A stretch of DNA of 64,000 nucleotides, taken from Eubacteriaceae bacterium (GTDB taxonomy: Bacteria > Bacillota > Clostridia > Oscillospirales > Acutalibacteraceae). The stretch lies in the NCBI GenBank assembly GCA_021770095.1, contig JAETRQ010000006.1, positions 62,001-126,000 on the forward strand, given 5' to 3'. The position numbers were made by a program, and so were the translations under genes. The notes beneath the pieces are model-generated. The model searched no databases. It was not told the origin of the DNA and saw nothing but the letters and a program-made list of their open reading frames with translations. This document shows positions 6,897 through 17,192 of the stretch, one piece after another. The first letter of the stretch is position 1, and the number at the start of each line of letters is the position of its first letter.

Positions 6897-9320
6897 ATGG
6901 CTTCTAATGAAGGCATAAAACAAAAAGTGACAGGTCTTATTGACAGTGTCAGATACAACTGGAAGGAGCCACCAAAAGGCAGATATATGACTTTTAAAGA
7001 AGTTGCTGCTTATTCATTTGGCGGTATCGGTGCGTATTTCATAATCACACTGGGTACACAACTTCTTGTTAACACAACAAATATGATTGTCGGCGGTGCT
7101 ATTGGTGTTGCACCGACTGATATGTACATACTTTATATTATAGCAACATTGGCAAATATCCCTTTGACAGCGATAAGAGCCAATATGATTGATAATACAC
7201 GTGGTAAAGGCGGTAAATACAGACCTTATCTTTTGTCAATGGGTCTCCCGACTGCCCTTATTGCATTGGCTTATGTATGGTTCCCGTATGACAAACTGGG
7301 ATTAATATTCGGTTCGGGTATGATATTTGGTAAAAGCATTTCATATGTAATTACCTGTACTGCTGTATTGATATTCAATTTGTTATTGCAGTTCTTCTAC
7401 AATTTCTTTTATGATGCTTATACAAACCTTATCCATGTTCTGTCACCGAACACGCAGGAACGTACGGATGTACTCGCTATCAAATCAGTAGTATATTCTC
7501 TTGCTCCCTCAATTGTAAATATTGTTCTTCCGATTGTTGCTCAGTTTGCTGCTGACAATAATCTTTACGATATTAAGGTTTACAGAATTTCTTATCCTGT
7601 ATTTGCAATAATCGGTATGCTTCTTACTATCGTTGTTTATGCAAATACTGAGGAAAAAATTGTTCAGGCAAAAACACATACCATTCAGATTAGTTTTAAA
7701 GACGCTTTAAAGGAAGTTGCCAAGAATAAATATTTCTGGATTATTTCACTTGCCGGATGGCTGGGCTTCCTTGAAGGTGCATATGGTAATATCCTTACTT
7801 GGTCTTATAATTACGGACACACAACAAACGGTGCTACTTTCGCACTTATCCAGACTTTAACCGGTAATGCGGCTTTATGGGGTATGATTCTGGCTCCGTT
7901 CTGTATTAAAAGGTTTGGTAAGAAAAAAGTTCTTCTTGCAGTTAACACTCTGAATATTATATTCATTCTTGCCATGCGTGTTAATATGTACAGTATTTGG
8001 TGGCTGTTTATATGCGTTTATCTTAACTGGCTTGTCGGTGCTTTTGAACAGATTACTACTCCTGCTATTCAGGCAGATATTCGTGATTATCAACAGTATA
8101 AGACCGGCGAACGTATTGACGGTGCATTTTCAGCAGTAAAGACAATCGGTGAAGTTGTTACACTTGCAACATCTGCTATTCTTCCTGCTGTTCAAAAATA
8201 CTATGGTGTATTTGAAGGCAATGGATACGAAAAAGCATATGATATTCTTGACATCAATACCGGTGAACCGGGATTGTTATACAAGATGATGTCAGCACTT
8301 ATCATAATGGCTGCGTTTGGTGCATTCCTTAATATGGTACCTTATTTCTTCTACGATTTTACTGAAAAGAAGCAGAAGAGCGTTGTCCGTGTACTTCAAG
8401 TTCGCTCATTATTTGAGGACTATGGCAACAAAGCACTCGGCAACCGTCAGATTGTTGAAGCAATTGACCTTGTTAATAATGCAAAAGAGATGGCAGCTCA
8501 GTCACCTAAAGAAGTTTCAAAGAATTCTTATAAAGGTATTTCTGATAAAGCAGAGCGCAAACTTGCCAAAAAGGCTTATAAGGAAGCACTTGAATTTAAC
8601 GAAGAAATCGAAATTTCAAAGTTTGTTTGTGCTGAACTTGATAAGTTCAATTCTGATTTGTTCAAACATAAGGTCGCTGTTTATAATGAAATTTATTTAC
8701 AGGGCCTTGACTCAATCAAGAATATTGATATTGATACAGTACGCAAAGAACTTGCAAAGGCAAAAGCACTTCCTAAGACAACACAGGAAGAAAAAGATTT
8801 CCGCTCATTTGAAATCGAAATTGCTAAAAATAAGATTTCTGCAAGAAAAGCGTATGACAAATATTATGGTTCAATGAATGAGTTTGCAGAACCTGATATG
8901 GCTGCACTTACTGCTCTCTTTGATAAAGAGGATGAACTTGATGTTAAAATCTTTGATTTGACAGAAGAAATGACTCTTGCCAAAAAAGAGGATGACAAAG
9001 ACAAGGCAGCAGATTTTAAAATTCAGATTAAAAATCTTACTGCTGAAAAGAAGGAAGTTCAGAAACAGACTAAAGTTCTCATGGATGAATTTGCTAAGTT
9101 TAACCGTGCTGCAAAGCCGTTTAATGATGCAAAGAAACTTCTTCTCCAGCAGGAAAATTACAGCCACTTTGATGAAATTGCCGCTCTCTATGATGAGGCT
9201 AAAGAAAAGGCCGATGAAGAGGACAGAATCAGAGAAGAAGAAGCCGCTAAGAGAATTGCTGAAGAAAAAGCAGAGCTCGAAAGACGTAAGGCTGAAAAGA
9301 AGGCTAAGAAAAATAAATAA
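6897..9320 (+). CDS. GPH-type (MFS) sugar:cation symporter with long charged C-terminal extension
   Basis: Residues of about 40-500 form a 12-helix MFS_2 transporter of the glycoside-pentoside-hexuronide:cation symporter type (MelB/XylP-like). The remaining roughly 300 residues are hydrophilic, very rich in Lys, Glu and Ala with heptad-like spacing, and end in a run of Arg/Lys/Glu. They are predicted to be a cytoplasmic coiled coil, which ordinary GPH symporters (about 450-500 residues) lack. I start at the ATG at 6897 because AGGAG at 6884-6888 is 8 bp away; the in-frame ATG at 6891 is too close. The gene is monocistronic between a promoter and a strong terminator. Substrate unknown. Confidence 0.8.
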   Translation: MASNEGIKQKVTGLIDSVRYNWKEPPKGRYMTFKEVAAYSFGGIGAYFIITLGTQLLVNTTNMIVGGAIGVAPTDMYILYIIATLANIPLTAIRANMIDNTRGKGGKYRPYLLSMGLPTALIALAYVWFPYDKLGLIFGSGMIFGKSISYVITCTAVLIFNLLLQFFYNFFYDAYTNLIHVLSPNTQERTDVLAIKSVVYSLAPSIVNIVLPIVAQFAADNNLYDIKVYRISYPVFAIIGMLLTIVVYANTEEKIVQAKTHTIQISFKDALKEVAKNKYFWIISLAGWLGFLEGAYGNILTWSYNYGHTTNGATFALIQTLTGNAALWGMILAPFCIKRFGKKKVLLAVNTLNIIFILAMRVNMYSIWWLFICVYLNWLVGAFEQITTPAIQADIRDYQQYKTGERIDGAFSAVKTIGEVVTLATSAILPAVQKYYGVFEGNGYEKAYDILDINTGEPGLLYKMMSALIIMAAFGAFLNMVPYFFYDFTEKKQKSVVRVLQVRSLFEDYGNKALGNRQIVEAIDLVNNAKEMAAQSPKEVSKNSYKGISDKAERKLAKKAYKEALEFNEEIEISKFVCAELDKFNSDLFKHKVAVYNEIYLQGLDSIKNIDIDTVRKELAKAKALPKTTQEEKDFRSFEIEIAKNKISARKAYDKYYGSMNEFAEPDMAALTALFDKEDELDVKIFDLTEEMTLAKKEDDKDKAADFKIQIKNLTAEKKEVQKQTKVLMDEFAKFNRAAKPFNDAKKLLLQQENYSHFDEIAALYDEAKEKADEEDRIREEEAAKRIAEEKAELERRKAEKKAKKNK

Positions 9321-9334
9321 TAATAGCATTAATA

Positions 9335-9379
9335 AAGACTGTATCATCAGGTTTTGCTTGATGATACAGTCTTTTTTTT
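9335..9379 (+). terminator. Strong rho-independent terminator
   Basis: A perfect 15-bp stem (AAGACTGTATCATCA and its complement) with a short GGTTTTGCT loop, followed by eight T. Confidence 0.92.
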
Positions 9380-9499
9380 GTTTTTAGTGAGAAAATAAAG
9401 CTTTTAATGATAGCAAGTGAAATATTTTGATTGTTATAACTCAACTTGCAATTGTTGCATATTATGAAGTATATGATACAAATGAAACGAGGTTTTGCT

Positions 9500-9715
9500 A
9501 TGATTTTATATATAAAGGTAGGCTCAATAACTAATGCACAGCGCGGACAAAAAGTGTTGAATTCAAACGGATTTAAGTCTAAAATCAAAAGGATAGAAAA
9601 TCCTGATAAAACCGATGGTTGCGGATATGCTCTTGAAGTGTCTGCTGATGATAAAACGCCGGTTGAAATATTGGAGAAAAATAAAATAAAAGTCAGGGGA
9701 GCAGAGTGGCAATGA
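9500..9715 (+). CDS. Putative S/Se carrier-like protein (DUF3343)
   Basis: A 71-residue protein of the DUF3343 type, thought to handle persulfide or selenide sulfur. It starts [19 protein letters not shown] and contains the single conserved Cys in GCGYALEV. I start at the ATG at 9500 (GAGG 7 bp upstream); the longer open frame from 9446 has no ribosome-binding site and no homology. It overlaps the next gene, a cysteine desulfurase, by ATGA, and this pairing is common in Clostridia. It probably receives sulfur or selenium from that enzyme. Confidence 0.78.
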   Translation: MILYIKVGSITNAQRGQKVLNSNGFKSKIKRIENPDKTDGCGYALEVSADDKTPVEILEKNKIKVRGAEWQ

Positions 9716-10836
9716 TTTATTTTGATAACAGTGCCACCACCAATCCCAAGCCTATGTCTGTTGTATATGCAGCAAATACAGGAATGAAGAATTATAGTTT
9801 TAACAGTGGCAGAGGCGGATATAATCAGTCTGTGCTGACCTCACAAAAAATCTTTTCTGTCAGAGAAAAGCTATCCTCTTTAACGTCATATGCACCTGAA
9901 AATATTGCTTTTACTTTAAATTGCACAATGGCTCTTAATATGGCAATCAAAGGCAGTGTGAAGAGAGGGGACCATATTATAATTTCGAGCGTTGAGCACA
10001 ACGCTGTTTCACGTCCTGTTGAAGCTTTGCGTAAGAAGGGGATAATAACTTACGATGTTGCTCCAATCAGTTATGATCCTGATGTTACAGTAAACAGCTT
10101 TAGAAAACTTATAAAAAATAACACAAGATTGATTGTTTGTACAAATGCCTCAAATGTTTTTGGCGGAATTATTCCTGTTGATAAAATAGCAAATTTGTGC
10201 AAAAATAATGGTATCAGGCTTATTGTTGACGGTGCACAGACAGTTGGAATGCTTGATGTTTCAGGCACGAATGCAGATATTCTTTGTTCTGCGGGTCATA
10301 AAGGACTGTATGGTCCTATGGGTACAGGCTTTATGGCAGTTGGTGAGAATATTGCAATTGAGACAATTATTGAAGGCGGTACAGGTTCGTCTTCACTTAA
10401 TCTGAATCAGCCCGATTTCCTTCCCGACAGATTTGAGTCTGGAACGCTCAATAACAGCGGTATAATAGGTCTTGGTGCGGGAATAGATTTTGTTATGAAA
10501 AAGGGAATAAAGAATATTTATCATAAGGAACTTACTCATATTCAGCATTTATATAATGAACTTAAAAATGATGATAATGTCGTACTTTATACCCCTTATC
10601 CGGAGAAAAATATATTTGTTCCTATTTTGTCTTTTAATTATAAAGACTATCCATCTGAAAAGACAGCAAATCTTCTTGCCGAAAAGGGAATCGCTCTTCG
10701 TGCGGGTTTGCATTGTGCACCGCTTGCACATAAATATTATGGGACTGATGAGCGCGGAACAGTGCGCATAAGCCCGTCTGTTTTTACAACAGATAAAGAA
10801 TGTGAAATTTTTTTGAATACTTTGAAAAAACTTTGA
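9712..10836 (+). CDS. Cysteine desulfurase family protein (class V aminotransferase)
   Basis: PLP enzyme that removes sulfur from cysteine as a protein persulfide. It begins [13 protein letters not shown] and has the PLP-lysine region [14 protein letters not shown] and the active-site cysteine loop [11 protein letters not shown]. Length (about 374) is normal for the subgroup found next to DUF3343 proteins. The start at ATG 9712 forms an ATGA overlap with the upstream stop; a GTG at 9706 is an alternative but adds only two residues. No IscU/SufU scaffold is adjacent, so the sulfur acceptor is likely the preceding small protein. Confidence 0.87.
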   Translation: MIYFDNSATTNPKPMSVVYAANTGMKNYSFNSGRGGYNQSVLTSQKIFSVREKLSSLTSYAPENIAFTLNCTMALNMAIKGSVKRGDHIIISSVEHNAVSRPVEALRKKGIITYDVAPISYDPDVTVNSFRKLIKNNTRLIVCTNASNVFGGIIPVDKIANLCKNNGIRLIVDGAQTVGMLDVSGTNADILCSAGHKGLYGPMGTGFMAVGENIAIETIIEGGTGSSSLNLNQPDFLPDRFESGTLNNSGIIGLGAGIDFVMKKGIKNIYHKELTHIQHLYNELKNDDNVVLYTPYPEKNIFVPILSFNYKDYPSEKTANLLAEKGIALRAGLHCAPLAHKYYGTDERGTVRISPSVFTTDKECEIFLNTLKKL

Positions 10837-10902
10837 TATTCCCTTTATTTCTTATTTATTATGTGTTAAAATATTACTATCAGGAATTAAAGGGAAGTTT
10901 TT

Positions 10903-11772
10903 ATGCTTAATCAAATACAAGATACAATCAACAGAATATTAAGTGTTTTTTCCACTTTTTCTATCACAGACTTTTTGGATATTGTTGTTGTTGCCGCTAT
11001 TATTTATATCTGTATAAGAATTATCAGAGAATCGCGTGCAATCCAACTGACAAAGGGTCTCATTTATCTTGCCTTGATTTATGCAGTTGTTAATCTTTTG
11101 AATATGGAGGCATCAAGTTTTATTTTCAAATCCATATTCTCAAATATTCTTATCATTGTCGTTGTTCTTTTCGGTCCTGAAATAAGAAATATTCTTGAAC
11201 AAGTCGGTCACGGTACCGCATCGAAAAGTTTTAGAACTATTATCCATCCCGGTGTTGCTGTTGAAATTGCAGAAACCTCCGATGCCATTGAGGCTGTATG
11301 CAAAGCCTGTTCCGATTTGAGTGACCAAAAGGTCGGTGCATTGATTTGTTTTGAAAATAATACAATCCTTGGTGATGTAATCGCAACAGGAACTATGATT
11401 GATGCAAAAGTTTCAAAAGAATTGGTTGAGAATATTTTTTATCCCAAATCACCGCTTCATGACGGTGCAATGATTATCCGTGACGCTAAAATTTATGCGG
11501 CTGGATGTATTCTTCCGCTTACAAAGAAAACGGTTTCTTCCTCTCTTGGTACACGACACAGAGCCGGCATTGGTCTTACTGAACAGAGTGATGCCATTGT
11601 TGTTGTTGTCAGTGAGGAAACAGGTGCAATTTCCGTTGTTCAGAACGGTGTTTTGCAGCGTGATATTTCAGACGGTGATTTGAGAGATATTTTAACAACA
11701 GAATTTGTTCCGACAGGTTCATCTTCCGATGACAAGATTATTTCAAAACTTGTAAGGAGGATGAAAAAATAA
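10903..11772 (+). CDS. cdaA: Diadenylate cyclase CdaA
   Basis: Membrane-bound synthase of cyclic di-AMP, the signal that controls potassium, osmotic balance and wall stress in Firmicutes. There are three hydrophobic helices in the first about 95 residues, then the DAC domain with the DGAMII and GTRHRAGIG motifs that bind ATP and metal. Length (289) is near the B. subtilis enzyme (273). The stop overlaps the start of the regulator gene cdaR by one base, as in most Firmicutes; the usual third gene, glmM, is absent here. Confidence 0.95.
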   Translation: MLNQIQDTINRILSVFSTFSITDFLDIVVVAAIIYICIRIIRESRAIQLTKGLIYLALIYAVVNLLNMEASSFIFKSIFSNILIIVVVLFGPEIRNILEQVGHGTASKSFRTIIHPGVAVEIAETSDAIEAVCKACSDLSDQKVGALICFENNTILGDVIATGTMIDAKVSKELVENIFYPKSPLHDGAMIIRDAKIYAAGCILPLTKKTVSSSLGTRHRAGIGLTEQSDAIVVVVSEETGAISVVQNGVLQRDISDGDLRDILTTEFVPTGSSSDDKIISKLVRRMKK

Positions 11773-13064
11773 TGGCTGAAGATAAAAAGAAAAAATCAAA
11801 GTTTTCAATCAGAAAATTGATTTATAACGACAAGTATCTTATAATTATTTCCATTCTTCTTGCTGTTGCAATTTGGATTGCGACTTCAATGAATTTGTCA
11901 CCGGAAACTTCAAAAACCATTTCAGTTCCTGTGACAGTAGATTTCAGTGATACTGCCGCAGAACAGTTAGGATTGAAATGTTTTGGTGATGAGACCGTTA
12001 ATGTTGATGTAACGATTTCATGTAAAAAATATCTTGCAAAAGATATTACGGCGGATAACCTTTCTGTCAAACTTCAAACAAATGCCGTCACCACAAGCGG
12101 ATATTCAGATGTACCGATTCAGGTAGACCCCGTCGGCGGTAACAGTAATTTCAGTATAGTCAGTTATTATCCAACAGTTTATCGTGCTTATTTTGATGTT
12201 GAAGCAGAAAAAGCAATGGATATTGAAGTCAAATATAATAAAGAAAACTTTATTGAAGACGGTTATATGATGGGTGAACCTCTTCTGAGTGAATCAACTG
12301 TCACAATAAAAGGTCCTCGCACCTATGTCTCACAGGTTGACAAAGTAGTCACCCAAGTTGATATTGACGGCAAACTTAAAGAAACAACTTCTATGGATCT
12401 CACACTGTCTGCTATTGACAGTTATGGTTCAAAGGTTAATTTTATTTCATTTAATACGGAGGGCGAGAGTTTGACGATTACGCTTCCGGTTTTAAAAGAG
12501 ATGAATCTTGATGTTACGTCATCATTTCTCGGACGTCCGAGTAAAGTTAATATGGATGACTTCAGCGTGGTATATAGCTTAAACAAAGTGAATGCAGGTG
12601 TCCTTGAAGGTGCAGATATTAAAGAGGCAAATATCGGCAGTATCGAATTTTCAAAACTTAATATTGGTACAAATAAATTTTCGTTTAATGTCAATTCACT
12701 TGATGGAATTGTAATTCTTGATAATATCGAAACAATTGATGTAACAGTAACCGTTCCTTCATCCTATACAAGTAATGAACTGGATGTTTCATCAGGTGAT
12801 GTCAAACTGATTAATATACCGCAAGGTTATAATGCATCTGTGTCGAGCATTGATTTTTCAAAGGTAACCGTTATTGGTACAGAATCCAATCTTTCGGGTA
12901 TTACAAAATCAAATATTAATCTTGCTGTTGATTTGTCTACGCTTAAGGAAGAAGACCTCAACGCAGGCACAGCAACCGTGACTGTAACAACTGCTCTTGA
13001 AAATTCAGATACCTGTTGGATTTACGGCACGTATCAGGCAGTTATTAATCTTACAAAAGCATAA
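11772..13064 (+). CDS. cdaR: CdaA regulator CdaR (YbbR-domain protein)
   Basis: A single N-terminal membrane helix (about residues 20-40, IIISILLAVAIWIATSMNLS) followed by several extracytoplasmic YbbR repeats of about 85 residues, seen as recurring beta-rich segments such as the one from VPVTVDFSDTAA onward. CdaR binds and modulates CdaA. The gene overlaps cdaA by 1 bp, with GGAGG in the end of cdaA. It ends in a bidirectional terminator facing the rodA-like gene. Confidence 0.88.
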   Translation: MAEDKKKKSKFSIRKLIYNDKYLIIISILLAVAIWIATSMNLSPETSKTISVPVTVDFSDTAAEQLGLKCFGDETVNVDVTISCKKYLAKDITADNLSVKLQTNAVTTSGYSDVPIQVDPVGGNSNFSIVSYYPTVYRAYFDVEAEKAMDIEVKYNKENFIEDGYMMGEPLLSESTVTIKGPRTYVSQVDKVVTQVDIDGKLKETTSMDLTLSAIDSYGSKVNFISFNTEGESLTITLPVLKEMNLDVTSSFLGRPSKVNMDDFSVVYSLNKVNAGVLEGADIKEANIGSIEFSKLNIGTNKFSFNVNSLDGIVILDNIETIDVTVTVPSSYTSNELDVSSGDVKLINIPQGYNASVSSIDFSKVTVIGTESNLSGITKSNINLAVDLSTLKEEDLNAGTATVTVTTALENSDTCWIYGTYQAVINLTKA

Positions 13065-13100
13065 AAAAGATGGGTAAGTTTAAACTTACCCATCTTTTTT
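13063..13100. terminator. Bidirectional terminator between cdaR and the rodA-like gene
   Basis: A perfect 38-bp inverted repeat (arms AAAAAAGATGGGTAAGTTT) flanked by A and T runs, so it can stop transcription in both directions. It overlaps the last bases of both converging genes. Confidence 0.9.
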
Positions 13101-14253
13101 ATGTTGTATAAAATAGTGCTTTGCTTTGTGATTTTGAGTATCTGTAAACGCTCATTGCTATTCCGAGCGCAAGGTATGTACATAATGATGATGAACCACC
13201 TGCAGAAAAAAGCGGAATTGTAATACCAATGCATGGCAGGAGCGAGAGTTCCATTCCGACATTGATAACAACCTGTGTGAACAGCATAACCGATATACCG
13301 CTGCACATAAGATAACCAACATTGTCTCTTGCTTTAAGTCCGACTGACAGCATTCTGAGTATCAGTACAAGCAATATTACAATTACTGCAAGCGTACCTA
13401 TGTATCCGAACTCTTCACCTGCAACGGACAGTATCATATCACTTTCGTTTACAGGGACATCGCCGTTCTGTGTCATACTTCCGTTGAGATAGCCTTGTCC
13501 AGTCCATCCGCCGCTGCCCATAGCGATTTTTGCATTTGTCTGTTGATAAAGCAAATCCTCGTATTGTTCCGGATAAAACAAAGCGGCAATTCTTTGCCTT
13601 TGTACACCGTCAATAATGTTCAGTTTCCATCCAAGCATAAATGCAACAATGATTGCACAAATACCTGCAACGAAATAACCGATATTGACTTTGGCAAAAA
13701 ACAGCATTCCGATGAACATTACCAAAAATACAAGAGCCGAACCGGCGTCACCGGTTGCCACAACAAGTGCAATCGGAATCATACCGTGAATAACAAGCGG
13801 AATAATGGTCTTAATCCTGTTGATTTTATCTTTAACCATATCAAGGTGATATGAAAAAGAAATGATAAAACCAATCTTCAGCAGTTCAGAAGTTTGGAAT
13901 GTGAATACACCAAGATCAAGCCAAGAACGTGCATCAGGTCTGTCCGGATTTACGGCTTTACCAAAAAGCAGTGTAACAATCATCAGCAGTATACATCCAC
14001 CTGCAATAATCGGCCATAGCTTCGATATAATTGCATAGTCAATATTGCTGACAATCAATACCATTATGATACCGCCGAGTATGGAAATCATCATACTTCT
14101 GACATCACTGGTTATGATTCTGCCGTCTCCGAGTTTTGAGTAAGTTGCACTGTATACAAGTGCAAGCCCGTATGCAGAACCAATCAGTGCAGCAAACAGT
14201 GTTACATAATCAATACCACGCCAAAAACCTATTCTGTTTTGATTTGTATTCAG
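13099..14253 (-). CDS. rodA: RodA/FtsW-family peptidoglycan polymerase (SEDS protein), non-ATG start
   Basis: SEDS-family glycosyltransferase that polymerises lipid II for wall elongation. The first ATG is at 14094, but the open frame continues upstream and encodes clear RodA N-terminus (GFWRGIDYVTLFAALIGS, then LVYSATYSKLGDGR). Without it the first transmembrane helix is missing. No ATG, GTG or TTG occurs in frame between 14094 and the upstream stop. A strong AAGGGGG site at 14264-14270 lies 10 bp before an in-frame CTG at 14253, which I take as the start (384 residues). Other landmarks are RSWLDLGVFTFQTSELLKIG and the C-terminal FSAGGSSSL. RodA rather than FtsW or SpoVE is by resemblance. 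Confidence 0.82.
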   Translation of the reverse strand: MNTNQNRIGFWRGIDYVTLFAALIGSAYGLALVYSATYSKLGDGRIITSDVRSMMISILGGIIMVLIVSNIDYAIISKLWPIIAGGCILLMIVTLLFGKAVNPDRPDARSWLDLGVFTFQTSELLKIGFIISFSYHLDMVKDKINRIKTIIPLVIHGMIPIALVVATGDAGSALVFLVMFIGMLFFAKVNIGYFVAGICAIIVAFMLGWKLNIIDGVQRQRIAALFYPEQYEDLLYQQTNAKIAMGSGGWTGQGYLNGSMTQNGDVPVNESDMILSVAGEEFGYIGTLAVIVILLVLILRMLSVGLKARDNVGYLMCSGISVMLFTQVVINVGMELSLLPCIGITIPLFSAGGSSSLCTYLALGIAMSVYRYSKSQSKALFYTT

Positions 14254-14291
14254 TTCAGTGCAACCCCCTTTATAAATTACTTATATATTAT

Positions 14292-14320
14292 ATTAAAATA
14301 TATTACTCTTTTCAAGTCAA
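14292..14320 (-). promoter_or_regulatory. Possible promoter for the rodA-like gene
   Basis: On the minus strand TTGACT (14315-14320), 17-bp spacer and TTTAAT (14292-14297). Transcription would start near 14285, upstream of the AAGGGGG site, in agreement with the extended reading frame. Confidence 0.4.
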
Positions 14321-14354
14321 GAATAAAATTATGTATATTATGTTAAAATTACTA

Positions 14355-14383
14355 TTGGCTTATTATTTTAGTTATGATATAAT
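14355..14383 (+). promoter_or_regulatory. Sigma-A promoter of fhs
   Basis: TTGGCT (14355-14360), 17-bp spacer, TATAAT (14378-14383) with an extended -10 TG. Leader of about 33 nt to the fhs start. Confidence 0.75.
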
Positions 14384-14422
14384 ACAATGTGTTATCCTAT
14401 CAAATATTAAGGAGACTTTTCT

Positions 14423-16090
14423 ATGTTATCAGATATTGAAATTGCGCAGAATGCAAAGATGAAACCAATTACCGAAATTGCTGCTTCAGTCGGTATTTCG
14501 TCTGAAGAGATTGAGCCGTATGGTCATTATAAAGCAAAAATTTCCGATTCCGTGCTTGATCGTCTTAAAGATAAGCCGGACGGTAAACTTGTTCTTGTTA
14601 CTGCGGTTAATCCAACACCGGCAGGTGAGGGTAAAACAACAGTTTCCATCGGTCTTGGTCAGGGTATGGCAAAAATCGGTAAGAATGCCGTAATCGCACT
14701 CAGAGAGCCTTCTCTCGGTCCTGTGTTCGGAATTAAGGGAGGGGCCGCAGGAGGCGGATATTCACAGGTTGTTCCTATGGAAGATATAAATCTTCATTTC
14801 ACAGGTGATATGCATGCAATTACCAGTGCGAATAACCTTATGTGTGCGATTCTTGATAACCATATCCAGCAGGGCAATGAACTCGGCATTGACCAAAGAA
14901 GAGTTCTTGTTAAACGCTGTCTTGATATGAATGACAGAGCATTGCGTAATATTGTGTGTTCACTTGGCGGCAAACTCAATGGTATACCAAGAGAAGATCA
15001 TTTCATTATCACAGTTGCATCAGAAGTTATGGCAATTCTCTGTCTCAGTGCAGATGTATTTGATTTGAAGAAAAGGCTCGGCAATATTCTTGTTGCATAC
15101 ACTTATGACGGTGCACCTGTATATTGCAGAGATATTAAGGCTGACGGTGCAATGACAGTATTGCTCAAAGATGCAATTAAGCCGAATCTTGTTCAGACGC
15201 TGGAAAATACTCCGGTTATTATGCACGGCGGTCCTTTTGCCAATATTGCACACGGATGTAATTCAATCCGTGCAACCAAAACAGCACTTAAACTCGGAGA
15301 TTATTGTATTACTGAAGCAGGTTTCGGTTCTGACTTAGGTGCAGAAAAATTCCTGGACATCAAATGCAGATTTGCAGGAATTAAGCCGTCTTGTATTGTT
15401 CTTGTATCAACGGTCAGATCAATGAAATATAATGGCGGTGTTGATAAAAGCGAACTTACCAAAGAGAATATGTCCGCTCTTGAAAAAGGCAGTGTAAACC
15501 TTGGCGCACATATTGATAACTTAAAAAAATTCGGTGTACCTGTTGTTGTTGCAATCAATCATTTTTATGCTGATACAGATAATGAAATAGAATTTGTCAA
15601 AAATTTCTGTGAGAGCAAAGGTGCTCAGTTCTCCGTAACAAAATGTTTTGCACAGGGCGGTGAAGGGTCAACAGATCTTGCACAAAAGGTTGTGTCCGCC
15701 TGTGAAGAAGAGAACAACTTCAGATTCCTTTATGATACAGATATGCCTGTCTATGAGAAAATTGAAACGATTGCAAAAGAAATTTACGGTGCAGATGGTG
15801 TTGACTATACGAAAGAAGCTAAGAAGAGTATTGATGAATTTATCTCTCTTGGTGCTGATAAAATGCCTGTTTGTATGGCAAAAACGCAGTACAGCCTTTC
15901 TGATAATCCATCAGCACTTGGCAAGCCTGAGAATTTTAGAATTACAGTTTCATCAGCCAATCTCTCAAATGGGGCAGGATTCCTTGTATGCCAGACAGGT
16001 TCAATTATGACCATGCCGGGTTTATCTAAATCTCCTGCAGCATATAACATTGATATTGATGAAAATGGTAATACAGTAGGACTTTTTTAA
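14423..16090 (+). CDS. fhs: Formate--tetrahydrofolate ligase
   Basis: Makes 10-formyl-THF from formate, THF and ATP; serves purine and formyl-Met synthesis and, in acetogens, the methyl branch of the Wood-Ljungdahl pathway. The P-loop region [20 protein letters not shown] is near residue 56, and the family segment [20 protein letters not shown] follows. Length of 555 residues is standard. AAGGAG lies 8 bp before the ATG. It is followed with a 1-bp overlap by tsaE. No other Wood-Ljungdahl genes are nearby, so a purely anabolic role is likely. Confidence 0.97.
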   Translation: MLSDIEIAQNAKMKPITEIAASVGISSEEIEPYGHYKAKISDSVLDRLKDKPDGKLVLVTAVNPTPAGEGKTTVSIGLGQGMAKIGKNAVIALREPSLGPVFGIKGGAAGGGYSQVVPMEDINLHFTGDMHAITSANNLMCAILDNHIQQGNELGIDQRRVLVKRCLDMNDRALRNIVCSLGGKLNGIPREDHFIITVASEVMAILCLSADVFDLKKRLGNILVAYTYDGAPVYCRDIKADGAMTVLLKDAIKPNLVQTLENTPVIMHGGPFANIAHGCNSIRATKTALKLGDYCITEAGFGSDLGAEKFLDIKCRFAGIKPSCIVLVSTVRSMKYNGGVDKSELTKENMSALEKGSVNLGAHIDNLKKFGVPVVVAINHFYADTDNEIEFVKNFCESKGAQFSVTKCFAQGGEGSTDLAQKVVSACEEENNFRFLYDTDMPVYEKIETIAKEIYGADGVDYTKEAKKSIDEFISLGADKMPVCMAKTQYSLSDNPSALGKPENFRITVSSANLSNGAGFLVCQTGSIMTMPGLSKSPAAYNIDIDENGNTVGLF

Positions 16091-16521
16091 TGAAAGAATA
16101 TTTAACAAACAGTTATGAAGAAACAATCAATCTCGCCTCGGATTTTGCAAAAACTTTACCCAAAGGCTCTGTGATTGCCTATATCGGCGGATTGGGAATG
16201 GGGAAGACTGCTTTTACTGCCGGATTGGTAAAAGGGCTTGGAATTGATTCTGACGTGTCTTCACCCACATTTGCAATTTGTAATACCTATATCGGTGATG
16301 TTAATACACTTCATCATTTTGATATGTACAGAGTGGACGGCTGGGACGATTTGTATTCAACAGGCTTTTATGATTATCTTGATACGGATGATTATATTGC
16401 AGTTGAGTGGAGCGAAAATATTTTTTCCGCCCTGCCTGATGATGCAGTTATTATTGAGATTGAAAAGATTGATGATAATATAAGAAAGTTCAAATTTTAT
16501 AATAAATTGGAGATTGAGTAA
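16090..16521 (+). CDS. tsaE: tRNA N6-threonylcarbamoyladenosine biosynthesis ATPase TsaE
   Basis: Small P-loop ATPase that works with TsaB and TsaD to install t6A at position 37 of ANN-decoding tRNAs. The Walker A GGLGMGKTAFTAGL is near residue 34, followed by SPTFAICNTY and the HFDMYRVDGWDDL segment. Its 143 residues are normal. It overlaps fhs by one base and tsaB by one base, so translation is coupled. Confidence 0.93.
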   Translation: MKEYLTNSYEETINLASDFAKTLPKGSVIAYIGGLGMGKTAFTAGLVKGLGIDSDVSSPTFAICNTYIGDVNTLHHFDMYRVDGWDDLYSTGFYDYLDTDDYIAVEWSENIFSALPDDAVIIEIEKIDDNIRKFKFYNKLEIE

Positions 16522-17189
16522 TGATTTTGTCATTTGATTCATCAGCAGTTACTGCTTCGGCTGCATTGACTGATGGAGATAAAATTATTAATAGTGCATT
16601 TATCAATGCGGGTCTGACACATAGTGAGACATTACTGCCTATGATTAAGTCCGTTATGAACGGTTACAGTTTCAAAGATTTGGAGGCTATTGCCATTACT
16701 GCCGGTCCCGGTTCATTTACGGGTGTCAGAATTGGCGTTGCCACTGCAAAAGGGCTTGCTTTTGATAATGATATTGATTGTATAAGTGTTTCAACACTTG
16801 AGGCAATTGCTTATAATTTTACGGATAAAAATACAATTGTGTGTGCTGTAATGGATGCAAGACGAATGCAGTTCTATAACGCTTTGTTTGAGATTAAAGA
16901 CGGGACAGTAAAACGCCTGTGTGATGACCGTGCAATATCTCTTGAAGATTTGTCCGTGCAATTGTCTGTGTTTGATGAAGTTATCATTGCAGGGGACGGA
17001 GCAAAACTTTGTTTTGATAATCTGTCACTTGATAATATAAAACTTGCTGATGATGAAAGAATTTATCAGAATGCAGTTGCTGTTTCAAAAGCAGCGAAAA
17101 ATAAAAAAAGAATTTCCGCCGCTTCGTTAATGCCTGTATATCTGAGGCAGAGTCAGGCAGAAAGAGAATTAAAATTGAAAAGAGGATGA
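16521..17189 (+). CDS. tsaB: tRNA t6A biosynthesis protein TsaB
   Basis: ASKHA-fold partner of TsaD and TsaE in t6A synthesis. It begins MILSFDSSAVTASAAL and contains GLTHSETLLPMI and the AITAGPGSFTGVRIGVATAKGL region typical of TsaB. Length 222 is normal. The ATG overlaps the tsaE stop by one base. The usual downstream rimI/tsaD genes are not here; rpiB follows instead. Confidence 0.93.
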   Translation: MILSFDSSAVTASAALTDGDKIINSAFINAGLTHSETLLPMIKSVMNGYSFKDLEAIAITAGPGSFTGVRIGVATAKGLAFDNDIDCISVSTLEAIAYNFTDKNTIVCAVMDARRMQFYNALFEIKDGTVKRLCDDRAISLEDLSVQLSVFDEVIIAGDGAKLCFDNLSLDNIKLADDERIYQNAVAVSKAAKNKKRISAASLMPVYLRQSQAERELKLKRG

Positions 17190-17192
17190 AAT

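Noticed and set aside
14423-16090. fhs as evidence for a Wood-Ljungdahl (acetogenic) lifestyle
   Set aside because: No other pathway genes are present here, and fhs is common in non-acetogens.
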